From NCBI GenBank assembly GCA_963751355.1, contig CAVVVS010000139.1, forward strand, positions 1-39,437: a stretch of DNA of 39,437 nt, written 5' to 3'. A program made the translations under genes and the position numbers. Below, piece after piece: positions 17,033 through 27,066 of the stretch. Below the pieces are notes generated by a model, which saw only the letters and a list, made by a program, of their open reading frames with translations, was not told the DNA's origin and did no database searches. Numbering within the stretch: position 1 is the stretch's first letter; every line of letters begins with the position of its first letter. This DNA comes from CAVVVS01 sp963751355 (GTDB taxonomy: Bacteria > Bacteroidota > Ignavibacteria > Ignavibacteriales > Ignavibacteriaceae).

Positions 17033-18442
17033 TTATAGTACTGCTTCTTTCATCTTTTTATATTCTTCACGATATTTATGCAGAAGTACTTGATAGTCTG
17101 GATCATAAGCTAAATTAACTTTCTCAAGATTATCTTTAGTGTTATCATAAAACCATTCATATTTCGGATCACTTTCCGTAAAAACAAGATATTTAAATGG
17201 CGGTGCAATAATTCCCTCAGATTTGGGAATAGTTTTTATATCAACGGTCTCTTCATAGAAAAATTGGATTCTCCAATCCTTGTTATTATTTAAGAGCCTT
17301 AGCAAGTTTTTCCCTTGCATGCCCAAAGGGATATCTATTCCGGCTAAAGACAAAATCGTAGGAGCGATATCAATATTTAATGCTATCTGGTCTACCTTTT
17401 TTCCCCTTTGATTTTGGGGTATTCTGGGATCGTATATAAATAACGGTACTCTTATTGAAGGTTCATGTCCATACCATTTACCGGCCATTTCGTGTTCATC
17501 TAAATAAAAACCGTTATCTCCCGTAAAAATAATTACTGTATTTTTTTCAATTTTTAGTTCCGTAAGTTTATTCATAATATTACCTAGTACATCATCCACA
17601 CCGCTGATAAGTCTATAATAACCTTTCATGGTCGTCTGAAATAATTCATTGGTCGAAAAACGTTTTTTCCATCGTATTCGAGCTTCGTTATCTATTTTAA
17701 AAAACTCAGGAAAGGAATTCCAGTATTCAGGTTTAGCAGTTTCAGGCTCAATAAAAATTATCTCCTTATACAAATCTTTATATCGTGATTGATATACAAA
17801 TTCCTTCCCTGCAGGGGCTCCATCCAGACAATGCGGTGCTTTGAAACTAATGGAAAGACAAAAAGGTCCCTTGTCGTAATATTTATCAAGAAACTTCAGA
17901 GTCTCATTCCCGCATTTATCTGTATCATGAATAAAATTCCCATTTTCATCTTTTGTTATATATTCCGGTTGGTCTATTTCTGGACAAGTCCAATAATCAA
18001 AATATTGTTTAGGTCTCTTCTTCAATCCCACTCCGTATTTACCAACAAAACCAATCTTATAACCTGCTTTTTTTAGTAATAAGGGATACGTACTTTGAAT
18101 TGCTTTATCGCTTAAATCATTGTAAAAACTATTTACTTTATGACGAGAAGTATATTGACCCGTTAACATACTGGCACGACTGCTACAACAAATGGAAGTT
18201 GTAACATAGGTATTGTTAAATAATACACCATCATTCGATAATTTGTCCATATTTGGAGTCTTAATAATATTATTTCCCATTACTCCAAGTGTATCCCAAC
18301 GTTGGTCATCAGTTATAATAAAAATTATGTTAGGTGGATTTTGGCTTTTAGTTTTTACAGTTGTTATGATAATACCGGGCAATGCTAAACTACCCGCACC
18401 AAGTATTTTTATAAAATCGCGCCTGGAATAACCTTCTGCCAT
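17033..18442 (-). CDS. Sulfatase with Tat signal and C-x-S-S-R motif
   Basis: The 469-residue protein starts with a twin-arginine signal (SRRDFIKILGAGSLALPG). FIITDDQRWDTLG is the metal-site segment, and the active site reads C85-C-S-S-R89 (ICCSSRASMLTGQY). The third motif position is Ser instead of the usual Pro or Ala; the converted Cys and the Arg are both present. GKYGVG, FSAPHC-type text (SFKAPHC) and FTGDNGFYLDEHEMAGKW complete the fold. It should remove sulfate from a carbohydrate. The gene lies 24 bases downstream of the 18467-19978 sulfatase with GGAG before the ATG, so the two are likely co-transcribed. The Tat signal fits cytoplasmic maturation of the active-site Cys before export. 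Substrate unknown. Confidence 0.92.
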   Translation of the reverse strand: MAEGYSRRDFIKILGAGSLALPGIIITTVKTKSQNPPNIIFIITDDQRWDTLGVMGNNIIKTPNMDKLSNDGVLFNNTYVTTSICCSSRASMLTGQYTSRHKVNSFYNDLSDKAIQSTYPLLLKKAGYKIGFVGKYGVGLKKRPKQYFDYWTCPEIDQPEYITKDENGNFIHDTDKCGNETLKFLDKYYDKGPFCLSISFKAPHCLDGAPAGKEFVYQSRYKDLYKEIIFIEPETAKPEYWNSFPEFFKIDNEARIRWKKRFSTNELFQTTMKGYYRLISGVDDVLGNIMNKLTELKIEKNTVIIFTGDNGFYLDEHEMAGKWYGHEPSIRVPLFIYDPRIPQNQRGKKVDQIALNIDIAPTILSLAGIDIPLGMQGKNLLRLLNNNKDWRIQFFYEETVDIKTIPKSEGIIAPPFKYLVFTESDPKYEWFYDNTKDNLEKVNLAYDPDYQVLLHKYREEYKKMKEAVL

Positions 18443-18466
18443 TTTCTAAACTCCAAGAATTAACAA

Positions 18467-19978
18467 CTACTTTACGTGCTCCAATCCTGGTTTCACCGTT
18501 GTGCCTGGAGAGTGATAAGCCGGATTTGGTTTGGGAATAACCGCTCCCGATTTATTCAAGAAATTATTTATAAGTTTATTAAGCTCATTCACCTTTGCAG
18601 GCATCTTTTCTGCAAGATTATTTTTCTCGCCAATATCATTTTTTAAATTATATAATTCAAACCTGTCTGTTTGATCATCATTATCACAATAATCCCTTAT
18701 CAGTTTCCAATCACCATCAAGAACTGCAGTTGCCGGTACCTGGTGAGTTTTTTTTATATAAACAGGAAAATGGAAGAATATCGGTCCCCGGTTAAAATTT
18801 TTATTCTCCAAAGCAGGTACAAAGCTAATCCCATCATAATCAATTCCAACCTTACGTTTGATATTGCACATTTCTAAAAGAGTCGGATAAATATCCACAC
18901 CCGAAATGATTGCTTTATCATTAACGCTGCCGTGTTTCACATGACCGGGCCAAACAACGATGCATGGGACATGTACACCACCGTTGTAATCCGTAGCTTT
19001 ACCTGCACGAAGAGGAGCATTGCTTGTTATCGGTATACCCCTATATTTTTCGGGAATATTAACTTGTGTACTCCAGTTAACACCTCCGTTATCAGAATAA
19101 AAAATAATAATCGTATTGTCTGTCAAACCCTCTTCCTTCAGGGTCTTAACAATTTTTCCGACAGCATCATCTAATGTTTCAATCATACCGGCATATACGG
19201 GATTATGCTGTGGATAATCGGGATTCGCAAGTCGTGCATATTTATCGATTAGATTTTGCTTTGCATTCCATGGTGCGTGTACTGAAAAGCTCCAATAATC
19301 AAGTAGAAAAGGTTTGTCCTTATGACTTTTTATAAACTTGACAGCTTCGTTTGCCATTGCATCTTCAAGGTTTTCTCCTTTTTTACCATGTCCGGGCCAA
19401 ACAGGCCAGGGTGCAAACCAGCCGTGTGGTTCCGGTCCGGGATAACCGGTATGCGGTATATCGATATCAAAACCTTGATGGAGAGGATCATATGGTGGCC
19501 ATCCCAGATGCCATTTGCCAATATGGGCTGTAAAATAGCCTTCGTCTTTAAAAGCTTCACCTAAAGTGTAATAATCTAATTTTAACCTAGTAGCAGATTC
19601 AACGGGAAGCGCTTTTTTTGTCGAATCAGCAGCTTCACTTACATGAGCATACAACCTAACTTCTTTAAGATGTCCTTTTGCTGAAACAATTCCAGTCTTT
19701 GAAGGATATAATCCAGTCATAATTGATGCGCGGGAAGACGAGCATAAAGGACTTGTCGTATAAGCATTCATAAATACAATTCCTTCTTTTGCCAAAGCAT
19801 CAATATTGGGAGTTTGATAAAATTTACTTCCCATATATCCGACATCGCGCCAACCCAGATCATCAGCTAGAATAAAGACAATATTCGGTTTTCTATTCGC
19901 ATTTTTGTTCTGACCATATGCTGCTGAATAAAGCGAGAGTAAGAAACAAAAGATAATTATTTTCAATTTTGCAGCCAA
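18467..19978 (-). CDS. Arylsulfatase A-like sulfatase, Sec-exported
   Basis: The 503-residue protein has a Sec-type signal (hydrophobic 5-19, then AAYGQ), unlike the other sulfatases here. NIVFILADDLGWRDVG is the classical metal-site start. The active-site motif is C79-S-S-S-R83 (LCSSSRASIMTG), again with Ser at the third position. HIGKWHLG, SVHAPWNAK and FYSDNGGVNW are further sulfatase hallmarks. TTG at 19978 is the likely start: AAGGAAGGAAA lies immediately upstream, and an ATG about 15 bases further up is in another frame. It leads a pair with the next sulfatase (24-base gap) and follows the GH3 gene by 123 bases. It should be a periplasmic or extracellular exo-sulfatase on a glycan. The specific linkage is not deducible. 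Confidence 0.93.
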   Translation of the reverse strand: MAAKLKIIIFCFLLSLYSAAYGQNKNANRKPNIVFILADDLGWRDVGYMGSKFYQTPNIDALAKEGIVFMNAYTTSPLCSSSRASIMTGLYPSKTGIVSAKGHLKEVRLYAHVSEAADSTKKALPVESATRLKLDYYTLGEAFKDEGYFTAHIGKWHLGWPPYDPLHQGFDIDIPHTGYPGPEPHGWFAPWPVWPGHGKKGENLEDAMANEAVKFIKSHKDKPFLLDYWSFSVHAPWNAKQNLIDKYARLANPDYPQHNPVYAGMIETLDDAVGKIVKTLKEEGLTDNTIIIFYSDNGGVNWSTQVNIPEKYRGIPITSNAPLRAGKATDYNGGVHVPCIVVWPGHVKHGSVNDKAIISGVDIYPTLLEMCNIKRKVGIDYDGISFVPALENKNFNRGPIFFHFPVYIKKTHQVPATAVLDGDWKLIRDYCDNDDQTDRFELYNLKNDIGEKNNLAEKMPAKVNELNKLINNFLNKSGAVIPKPNPAYHSPGTTVKPGLEHVK

Positions 19979-20101
19979 TTTCCTTCCTTCCTTTCATAAT
20001 TTTATTGAGGATTAGCCATTTAAAAAATTTCAATTTTACCATCTCCGTTCCACTTTAATCCGATTTCTATATTAAATATATCACTGAACCTATTATCTAT
20101 A

Positions 20102-22648
20102 TCAAATCGTTATTTTACCTCTTAAACGAATTCCCCTGCTCGAAGTCCCAATCAAAATTTCGTATTCGCCCGAATGAGTAACCCATTTTTCCTTTGACTC
20201 GCTGTAATATTCGAAATCTTTTGGAGAAATTTTAAATATTACTTTTCTTGTTTCACCAGGCTTTAATTGAACCCTTGTAAACCTTCGTAGATTTTTCGGC
20301 GGTTCACCGATTAATTTGTCCGGATCATGAATATATAGCTGGGCAACTTCATTTCCGGTAAATTTACCGTTATTTCTTAAAACAAATGTTACATTAAAAA
20401 ATTTTTGACCGTATTCAAAGAGGGGTGAAATTTTTAAACTATCATAAGTAAACTTTGTATAGGATAAACCGAATCCAAATGGAAATAGAGGCTCCTTGTT
20501 ATATTCATCAAAGTACCGGTACCCAACAAAAATCCCGTCACCATACACCGATACACTATCTTTCTTTTTGTAAAAATTATATGCCGAACAATCTTCCCAC
20601 CGCTTTGGGAAAGTTATCGGCAGCTTTCCGGACGGGTTATAATTACCAAGTAAAACATCTGCAATTGCATTACCTGCTTCTTCTCCGCCAAACCATGCTT
20701 CAACAATACCTTTTACATTGTTGATCCATTTATTCATAAGTATAGGAGAGCCGTTTACAAGTACTACAACAGTATTTTTGTTAACCTTAACTACCTCTTG
20801 AATTAATTTGTCCTGATTTGCAGGTAAATCCATATTATCGCGATCCTTTCCCTCTCTTTCATATTGTGGAGATGTTCCAACAAAAATTAAGGCAACATCC
20901 GATCGTTTCGCCGCATCAATAGCTTTTTGAATTGTAGTTGCACCCTTTTGTTTCAGCCCTAAGTTAATAGATGCTTTTCCACCACGCTGGTTATATTCGA
21001 GTTTAAGATCGTAAAATTTTCCTCTTTTGAGATTCATTTCATATACGTGAACTCCGGATCCCCGCTGATCCCAATTATTGATGACCAACTTTTGATCAAT
21101 ATACAGGCGGGAGCCGTCGTCACTTCTCAGTTCAAAGATATAATCACCATCCTGCAGTACACAAAGTCTGCCCATCCATCTTACAGAATAATTTGCAGAG
21201 GAGAATCCCGGCAACGGTGATATTTCACCGCCGGGTGATATTTCACTATTATCGTCGAGACCAATCTTTTTTTCTATCCGTGTAAATTTCGGTTGTCCAT
21301 TCAAGCTTCGGTTATCGAAATATTCCACGAGAAGTCCGTGAACATTTTTTTTCGGCAAATAGAGGTAAGAACTGTCAATCTGCGAAATATCACCTTCAAG
21401 ATCGACGCCGGCTTCGAAATTTAACTTAACCTTACCGTTGAGCCTGTTCGTCAATGCTTGAAGAGGGCTAACAGAATAAATTGGAGATACCATCGAACTT
21501 CCACCTCCGCCTGTTCGAGCTATAGCTGCATTAGGACCCAAAACTGCTATCGATTTTGTTTTATTAAGTTCTAAAGGCAGAATGCTATTATCATTTTTCA
21601 ATAACACAATTCCTTCTATAGCGGTTCTATAAGCACACTTTTGATGTTCGGATGTATTTATCAAACCTGGATCCAAACTATGCGGATTCGGCCGGTCAAA
21701 TAATCCCAGTTTAAACATTAAGTGTAAAATTCTCTTCACCTTTTCATTTATTAGATTTTCACTAACAACTCCGGTTTTTATTTTATCTAAAAGGTTGTTC
21801 TTATTTAAATAAGTTCCGTGAGGCATTTCCAAATCCAGGGCATTTAATACTGTGGGGATCGTATTGTGTACAGCTCCCCAATCCGACATTACAAGTCCGT
21901 TAAATTTCCAATCACCTTTCAATTTTTTATTTAGTAAAAAATTACTCTGACTGCAATATTCACCATTAACCTTGTTATATGCCGACATAACCGCCATTAC
22001 ATGAGCTTCTTCCACAGCAGATTTAAATGCGGGAAAATAAATTTCGTTCAATGCTCTCGGATTCACTATAGTAGTTACGAACCTTCTTTCATATTCCTGA
22101 TTATTGACAACAAAATGTTTTACCGTTGCAGCTACTCCTTCTGTTTGAACTCCCCGGATGTACGATACTGCCAACCTGGAAGCCAGGTAGGGGTCTTCTC
22201 CATAACTTTCAAAATTACGGCCACCCATCGGAACGCGGGCAATATTTACGCAGGGGCCTAAAATAATATCTCTACCTTTACCTTTCAGTTCCTCACCTAT
22301 CGATCGTCCTATTTGTTCAACAATAGAAGTATCCCAGGTGGATGCCATTGCCGTTCCGCAGGGAAAAGCACTCGATTTCCCCCATCTAACTCCAACGGGT
22401 CCATCAGACATTTTCAACTCGGGAATGTTCAATCTCTCGATCCTTTTTGTTTCCATGCCAGTGCTGTCGCCGCCGATGAGATCGATTTTCTCATCAAGTG
22501 TCATCCTTTGCAAAAGATCTTCTACACGATTATCAATAGATAATTTCTTATCCATGTATGGATAGTCTTTTTCATCCTTCGCTGCACAGCTGTATAACAA
22601 AATAGAACAGCAAAATGCAGCAAGTACCGGAATTATTATTTTTTTCAA
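20102..22648 (-). CDS. GH3 beta-glycosidase lipoprotein with PA14 insert
   Basis: The 848-residue protein has a lipoprotein signal with lipobox LLYSC (C21), so it is anchored to a membrane. The GH3 barrel includes MSDGPVGVRWG at 80-90, GRNFESYGEDPYLA at 143-156, KHFVVNNQE at 177-185 and the nucleophile segment GLVMSDWGAVH, D256. A PA14 domain (about 436-568: GLLVEYFDN, FELRSDDGSRLYID) is inserted in the second alpha/beta domain, a known GH3 arrangement that can shape substrate binding. QYEREGKDRDNMDLP at 595-609 probably holds the acid/base Glu. The C terminus has the fibronectin-III-like domain. The start is TTG at 22648, with AGAGGA nine bases upstream; it lies 14 bases after the GH31 gene. 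The enzyme would remove beta-linked glucose or xylose; GH3 also includes other activities. Confidence 0.93.
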   Translation of the reverse strand: MKKIIIPVLAAFCCSILLYSCAAKDEKDYPYMDKKLSIDNRVEDLLQRMTLDEKIDLIGGDSTGMETKRIERLNIPELKMSDGPVGVRWGKSSAFPCGTAMASTWDTSIVEQIGRSIGEELKGKGRDIILGPCVNIARVPMGGRNFESYGEDPYLASRLAVSYIRGVQTEGVAATVKHFVVNNQEYERRFVTTIVNPRALNEIYFPAFKSAVEEAHVMAVMSAYNKVNGEYCSQSNFLLNKKLKGDWKFNGLVMSDWGAVHNTIPTVLNALDLEMPHGTYLNKNNLLDKIKTGVVSENLINEKVKRILHLMFKLGLFDRPNPHSLDPGLINTSEHQKCAYRTAIEGIVLLKNDNSILPLELNKTKSIAVLGPNAAIARTGGGGSSMVSPIYSVSPLQALTNRLNGKVKLNFEAGVDLEGDISQIDSSYLYLPKKNVHGLLVEYFDNRSLNGQPKFTRIEKKIGLDDNSEISPGGEISPLPGFSSANYSVRWMGRLCVLQDGDYIFELRSDDGSRLYIDQKLVINNWDQRGSGVHVYEMNLKRGKFYDLKLEYNQRGGKASINLGLKQKGATTIQKAIDAAKRSDVALIFVGTSPQYEREGKDRDNMDLPANQDKLIQEVVKVNKNTVVVLVNGSPILMNKWINNVKGIVEAWFGGEEAGNAIADVLLGNYNPSGKLPITFPKRWEDCSAYNFYKKKDSVSVYGDGIFVGYRYFDEYNKEPLFPFGFGLSYTKFTYDSLKISPLFEYGQKFFNVTFVLRNNGKFTGNEVAQLYIHDPDKLIGEPPKNLRRFTRVQLKPGETRKVIFKISPKDFEYYSESKEKWVTHSGEYEILIGTSSRGIRLRGKITI

Positions 22649-22662
22649 TGTAGTTAATCCTC

Positions 22663-25461
22663 TTAGAATTTAATCGATAATTTTTTACCGCTATAATTTA
22701 TAGTTCTGTCGGGTCGGGCTGTATTATCAACACCGACACCATGATTTTCTTTTACAAGAACAATATTAAAAATCCTATCCCTTAACATTCCCGGAAATTC
22801 TCCCCTTCTATCTCCAATCGTTAACGTCTTGCTTTCATTGTTCCATTCAAAAGGTATAGTAGAATATATTCCTTTTTCATAATCATAATTATCGTTTTCA
22901 TCTTCATAAATTTGGAAACTTCCGTTTTCACCTTCGTAAATTCTTATCTCAATCGGTTCAGAGGATTTTTGTTCGGCAAAATGAATTTCCGGTCCATACG
23001 GAATTACTGAGCCTGCAGGGACAAACAAAGGAATTTTATCGATAGGTACATTTACATCAAGAGTTTCTCCACCGGCGGATGTGTCTCCTGTCCAGAAATC
23101 ATACCACAACTTTCCCTTCGGCAGGTAAACCGAAACTTTATTTGGATGGTCATCTTTATGGGGAACAATCCACGTAAATTGCGTCAACATGGAATTGTTT
23201 TTACCTGTATGTTGGTAGTAAATCTTAAACTCATACTTTTTATTTCCGTCGAGGTTGATATTTGCTTCGAACCTTTGAGGATTTTTGTTATTTCTTTTAT
23301 CAATAATTAGATTATTATTAACCCACATCCTTACACCGGCATCACTGTAAATGAAAAATTTATAATTTCCTTTTGATTCAGTCAAAATATTACCATTTAT
23401 TTTAAGGCTGTAGTTAGAATCAAACTCAGTCGGTAAACATCCGCTCCAAACCTGGCTTGATTCAAACTTTCGCAATAATACAAGTTTATCGAAATTATTG
23501 CCTCTGAAAATTCTTAGTTCAGCACCATGTTCTTCCCCGTCCGGTGAATAAAAATGATCTGGAGTAATTCCGTAACCATTAAATTCCGGTTGATGGTAAA
23601 TTGCTTTTGTTACAGGATGAACCAATATTGATGAACCAAACATGAATTCATTACCTATCGAATATACTTTTTTATCATTCGGGAAATCCATCGGCAAACC
23701 ACGCATTATCGTATATCCTTGATTAGTAACTTTCCAGGCAAGTGAATAAATGTATGGTATTAAATGATATCTTAAATTATCTGCCTTTACCAAAGCATCG
23801 TATGCCCAACTACCTTTATTTCCGAATTGCCAAATTTCTCTCGGAGTATCCGTCCCGTGTGAACGGAATAAAGGACAGAAAGTGCCAAACTGAAACCACC
23901 TTACATAAAGTTCTTTATAGGCATCGTCTTTAACACCCCTCGGAAAATTAAATCGCGTAACAAAAGCACCGATATCGTTTGTCCAGTAAGGTAGACCGGA
24001 CATACAAAAGTTAATTCCGGCAGCAATTTGAACTTTAAGTGCATCCCAACTTGCAAAAGTATCTCCTGACCATGTTGCGGCAGCATAATGTTGCTGACCT
24101 GTAAATGACGACCTTGTCAAGATAAAAACTCTTTTACTGTTACTTACCTCTCTCCAATGATTATAAACCCCTCTTGCGGTTTCAAGTGAAAAGGTATTTA
24201 AATATCTTGCATTAGTTCCTAAATAATTATTTCCTGCATTTATCAGTGATAGCCTTGTGTTATATCGATCGTCGGTACTTCTAAATTCTGGTTCTGTTCC
24301 ATCCATCCAAAAGGCATCAACACCTTTGTCAAACAATCCTTTCTTAATGTATTTCCAGTAAATATTTCTTGCAACAGGATTCCATGTATCATAAACTCTA
24401 CCTCCACCACCCCAATGAATCGGTTTGAATAGAAAATTGTCTTTTTCCATTTCTCTATAGATCTCGGTTTCCGGCCCAAAAGCAGGCCATATTGAAATCA
24501 GTAGATGCGCATTTAATGTGTGAATACTATTTATCATTTTTTCAGGATTAGGATATCTAATCGAATCCCAAGTCATTCCGCTAAAATGTTTCATGTCTCC
24601 CCAATACAACCAATCTTGGACAATGTTATCAATTGGTATTTTTCTCTGACGATATTCCTTTAATACACCGACCAGTTCTTTTGCGGTTTTATATCTTTCT
24701 TTCGATTGCCAATAACCGTAAGCCCACTTGCCAAGCATCGGAGCTTGACCTGTTAATTCCCGATATCCGAATACTACATTATCTAAAGTTGGACCATAGA
24801 CAAAATAATAATCGACTTGATCGGCTACTTCCGACCAAAAATAAGTTCCATCGTTACCGTCATGGAATTTCGACATCGAATAATTATCCCACAATAATCC
24901 ATATCCGTTTGTAGAAATAATAAAAGGATTTACAGCGGTTCTGTTTGCCTCCGAAATCAAAATATCATGACCTCGATAATTCATTATAGGATCTTCGTAC
25001 TGCCCCAGGCCAAAAAGTGCTTCGTCTTTTGTAAGGATAAATCCCTGCTTTACATGGAATACGTTTTCATTTTCAACAACTGCATTTGTAAAATCTGCCT
25101 TATCAGGTTTTACACTCTCAAGAATCTTTCTGTGATCTTTATTGAAAAAAGAAATCTCTCCGCTGGTTTTATTTATTTCCAATATCAGGCTATCCGTAGA
25201 AATCTCAATGGTTTTGTCTAGTTCATTTTTTTTCCACTCAACTTTTTCATTTAACGGTAGGATTGTCAGACTTGGTTTATCCTGGAAATTATTCGGTGTG
25301 ACAGAAACTCTTACAATAGTGGGTGAAATAACTATTACACGCATGCTCAGTTCATGCAACTTTATTGCTACCCCATCATTGTTCCCCGACGCCGTTAAAT
25401 ATGTTACAGGAATTATAAAGAAAAGGATTGCAATAAAATAGGTTTCAAGTTGACGTATCAT
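22663..25461 (-). CDS. GH31 alpha-xylosidase/alpha-glucosidase with C-terminal-side PA14 domain
   Basis: The 932-residue protein has a signal peptide (about 1-24). The GH31 barrel shows WQSKERYKTA at 251-260, the nucleophile segment FWMDGTEPE with D387, and WSGDT with D467 as probable acid/base. YWTNDIGAF and WFQFGTFCPLFRSHG follow. The WQSKERY segment and FWMDGTEPE favour alpha-xylosidase over alpha-glucosidase, but this is only suggestive. A PA14 domain (about 645-768, with FFIYSDAGVRMWVNN) is inserted after the barrel and before the C-terminal sandwich (VYLPKGKLWYDFWTG), whereas in characterised xyloglucan GH31 enzymes with PA14 the insert is in the N-terminal domain. The gene is followed 14 bases on by the GH3 gene, so both probably process the same oligosaccharide. 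Confidence 0.93.
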   Translation of the reverse strand: MIRQLETYFIAILFFIIPVTYLTASGNNDGVAIKLHELSMRVIVISPTIVRVSVTPNNFQDKPSLTILPLNEKVEWKKNELDKTIEISTDSLILEINKTSGEISFFNKDHRKILESVKPDKADFTNAVVENENVFHVKQGFILTKDEALFGLGQYEDPIMNYRGHDILISEANRTAVNPFIISTNGYGLLWDNYSMSKFHDGNDGTYFWSEVADQVDYYFVYGPTLDNVVFGYRELTGQAPMLGKWAYGYWQSKERYKTAKELVGVLKEYRQRKIPIDNIVQDWLYWGDMKHFSGMTWDSIRYPNPEKMINSIHTLNAHLLISIWPAFGPETEIYREMEKDNFLFKPIHWGGGGRVYDTWNPVARNIYWKYIKKGLFDKGVDAFWMDGTEPEFRSTDDRYNTRLSLINAGNNYLGTNARYLNTFSLETARGVYNHWREVSNSKRVFILTRSSFTGQQHYAAATWSGDTFASWDALKVQIAAGINFCMSGLPYWTNDIGAFVTRFNFPRGVKDDAYKELYVRWFQFGTFCPLFRSHGTDTPREIWQFGNKGSWAYDALVKADNLRYHLIPYIYSLAWKVTNQGYTIMRGLPMDFPNDKKVYSIGNEFMFGSSILVHPVTKAIYHQPEFNGYGITPDHFYSPDGEEHGAELRIFRGNNFDKLVLLRKFESSQVWSGCLPTEFDSNYSLKINGNILTESKGNYKFFIYSDAGVRMWVNNNLIIDKRNNKNPQRFEANINLDGNKKYEFKIYYQHTGKNNSMLTQFTWIVPHKDDHPNKVSVYLPKGKLWYDFWTGDTSAGGETLDVNVPIDKIPLFVPAGSVIPYGPEIHFAEQKSSEPIEIRIYEGENGSFQIYEDENDNYDYEKGIYSTIPFEWNNESKTLTIGDRRGEFPGMLRDRIFNIVLVKENHGVGVDNTARPDRTINYSGKKLSIKF

Positions 25462-25566
25462 TAATGTCTCCCAAAACTTTAATTTTATAAATAAAAAGAA
25501 AATTATACAAAAATAAATATTGAATAATTTTTAGGCGGGACTAGTTTGATTCTATCAAAATAATTT

Positions 25567-27009
25567 TCATAAACCGGAAGTACCGGGAATTATTTTCAAT
25601 GAAGTATCCTCGCTATAATCGGGCCAATTTGAAATTATTAAATGCTGTGAATTCTGTTCCCAATGGAATACCGTAGGGTTAACATTTTTAGAGTTTTTAA
25701 CCACTCGAAGATTTGTCGGGGTTAAATAATCCAAAGCTAATATAAGGTCGTCGTTATATACTATACAAAAACCATCAGGATAATATCTATCCACGGGAAT
25801 AAATATTTCCGATGTTTTCGAGTTTTTTATGGGTGTAAATTTCATCGCAAAAATCCTTGTCGCAAAATCAAAACCAAAGGATTTTACATTCCCGGAAATT
25901 AGTAATGGTGCAGGTCTAGCAATAATATCAGTTATATATTTGCGTTCAGCCGTACCTACCGGAATTTTGTCACGAAAAATAGCATAAGTATATATACCTG
26001 ATGAGTTTGTACCTGTTTTTATTGAACCTAAAAACCAGGCTTTAATTGCTCCCAATCCATACTTATCAATTTCTGATGCGGTTTTTATATTGAACCTTTG
26101 AAATTTAATTTGCTCTTCCCAGTTTACATCTGTTTTTTCAAAAGTGGGTGGAATCCATTCTCCAATCATCATGCGAGCATTTGATAGACCTGCTTCTTTA
26201 AGATAAATTTTAAAATCATTTTCAATAAGCGTTGTATCTGAATCATAAATGTGAGGGGCAAAGATAATATGATCACGTTCAATTGGAGTTTTCATTTCAA
26301 TAAACGGACTCGTATTAGGTTTCTGGTCCCTCTCATATTTTAGAAGTGGTTGATATAAAGCCCATTTACTTGGGCTTATTGCTTTCAATTCATCAATAAG
26401 TTTTCTAAATAATGGGACTAAATATTTTTTTTCACAATCTCTATAATCTGTATCTTCCCCTTTCTGAGGTTCATTTAATAAATCATAGCCAAAAACAGAT
26501 GGATCATTTTTGTACCGATTCCAAATTGTTTCCCAAGCATTTAGTAATAATTCCTGCTCACCATTTTCATTTTTCCACAATTCCGTCCACTTTTTTTCAT
26601 CAAAATTCTTAATATCATAAATTGTCATTTTGAAACCCGTTTTTAAGCCGGCTTGCTTACCAAACTGCACTAATGAGTCGACATGTGCAAGATAATCAGG
26701 AAGTAATTTATACCCCGGCCATCCTCCGAGTTTTCCAAGAGCTAATCTAATTACTTGATAATTAGCTCCATACTTTACCATTCTATAGTAATCTTCTTGC
26801 GTATATGTAATCGGGCCATTAGGTCCTTCAGTAAGTATTACAAATCCTCTTGGAATAAAAAAACTACCACTTTCATCCTGAAAGCCATATGAAGTAGTTT
26901 CCATATTGTTTGAATTTTCTTGTGGATATAGTATACCTGAAAAAGATGTAAAAATTAGAACAAATACTAAATAGAAAATTTTCTTACTAAAATTCATTTT
27001 AAATTCCAT
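25567..27009 (-). CDS. GH5 glycoside hydrolase
   Basis: The 480-residue protein has a signal peptide (hydrophobic 11-27, then YPQ). It shows the GH5 clan-A signatures: FGYDLLNEPQKG with E180 as acid/base, APHIYDS at about 251-257, and MIGEW with E284 as nucleophile. FLGSIKTGTNSSGIYTY belongs to the last barrel strands. Residues about 365-480 form a beta-sandwich tail of the sort seen in endoglycoceramidase-like GH5 members. GH5 includes many endo- and exo-activities (glucan, mannan, xyloglucan, glycolipid), and the subfamily cannot be set by eye. The gene lies between GH78 and GH31 genes on the same strand, with gaps of 57 and 105 bases. A second ATG at 26997 is an alternative start. Confidence 0.87.
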   Translation of the reverse strand: MEFKMNFSKKIFYLVFVLIFTSFSGILYPQENSNNMETTSYGFQDESGSFFIPRGFVILTEGPNGPITYTQEDYYRMVKYGANYQVIRLALGKLGGWPGYKLLPDYLAHVDSLVQFGKQAGLKTGFKMTIYDIKNFDEKKWTELWKNENGEQELLLNAWETIWNRYKNDPSVFGYDLLNEPQKGEDTDYRDCEKKYLVPLFRKLIDELKAISPSKWALYQPLLKYERDQKPNTSPFIEMKTPIERDHIIFAPHIYDSDTTLIENDFKIYLKEAGLSNARMMIGEWIPPTFEKTDVNWEEQIKFQRFNIKTASEIDKYGLGAIKAWFLGSIKTGTNSSGIYTYAIFRDKIPVGTAERKYITDIIARPAPLLISGNVKSFGFDFATRIFAMKFTPIKNSKTSEIFIPVDRYYPDGFCIVYNDDLILALDYLTPTNLRVVKNSKNVNPTVFHWEQNSQHLIISNWPDYSEDTSLKIIPGTSGL

Positions 27010-27066
27010 TATTTTGGATTTATTATTCTATTGTTCGGTTTAACCAATATAATTTCGATTAACGTT

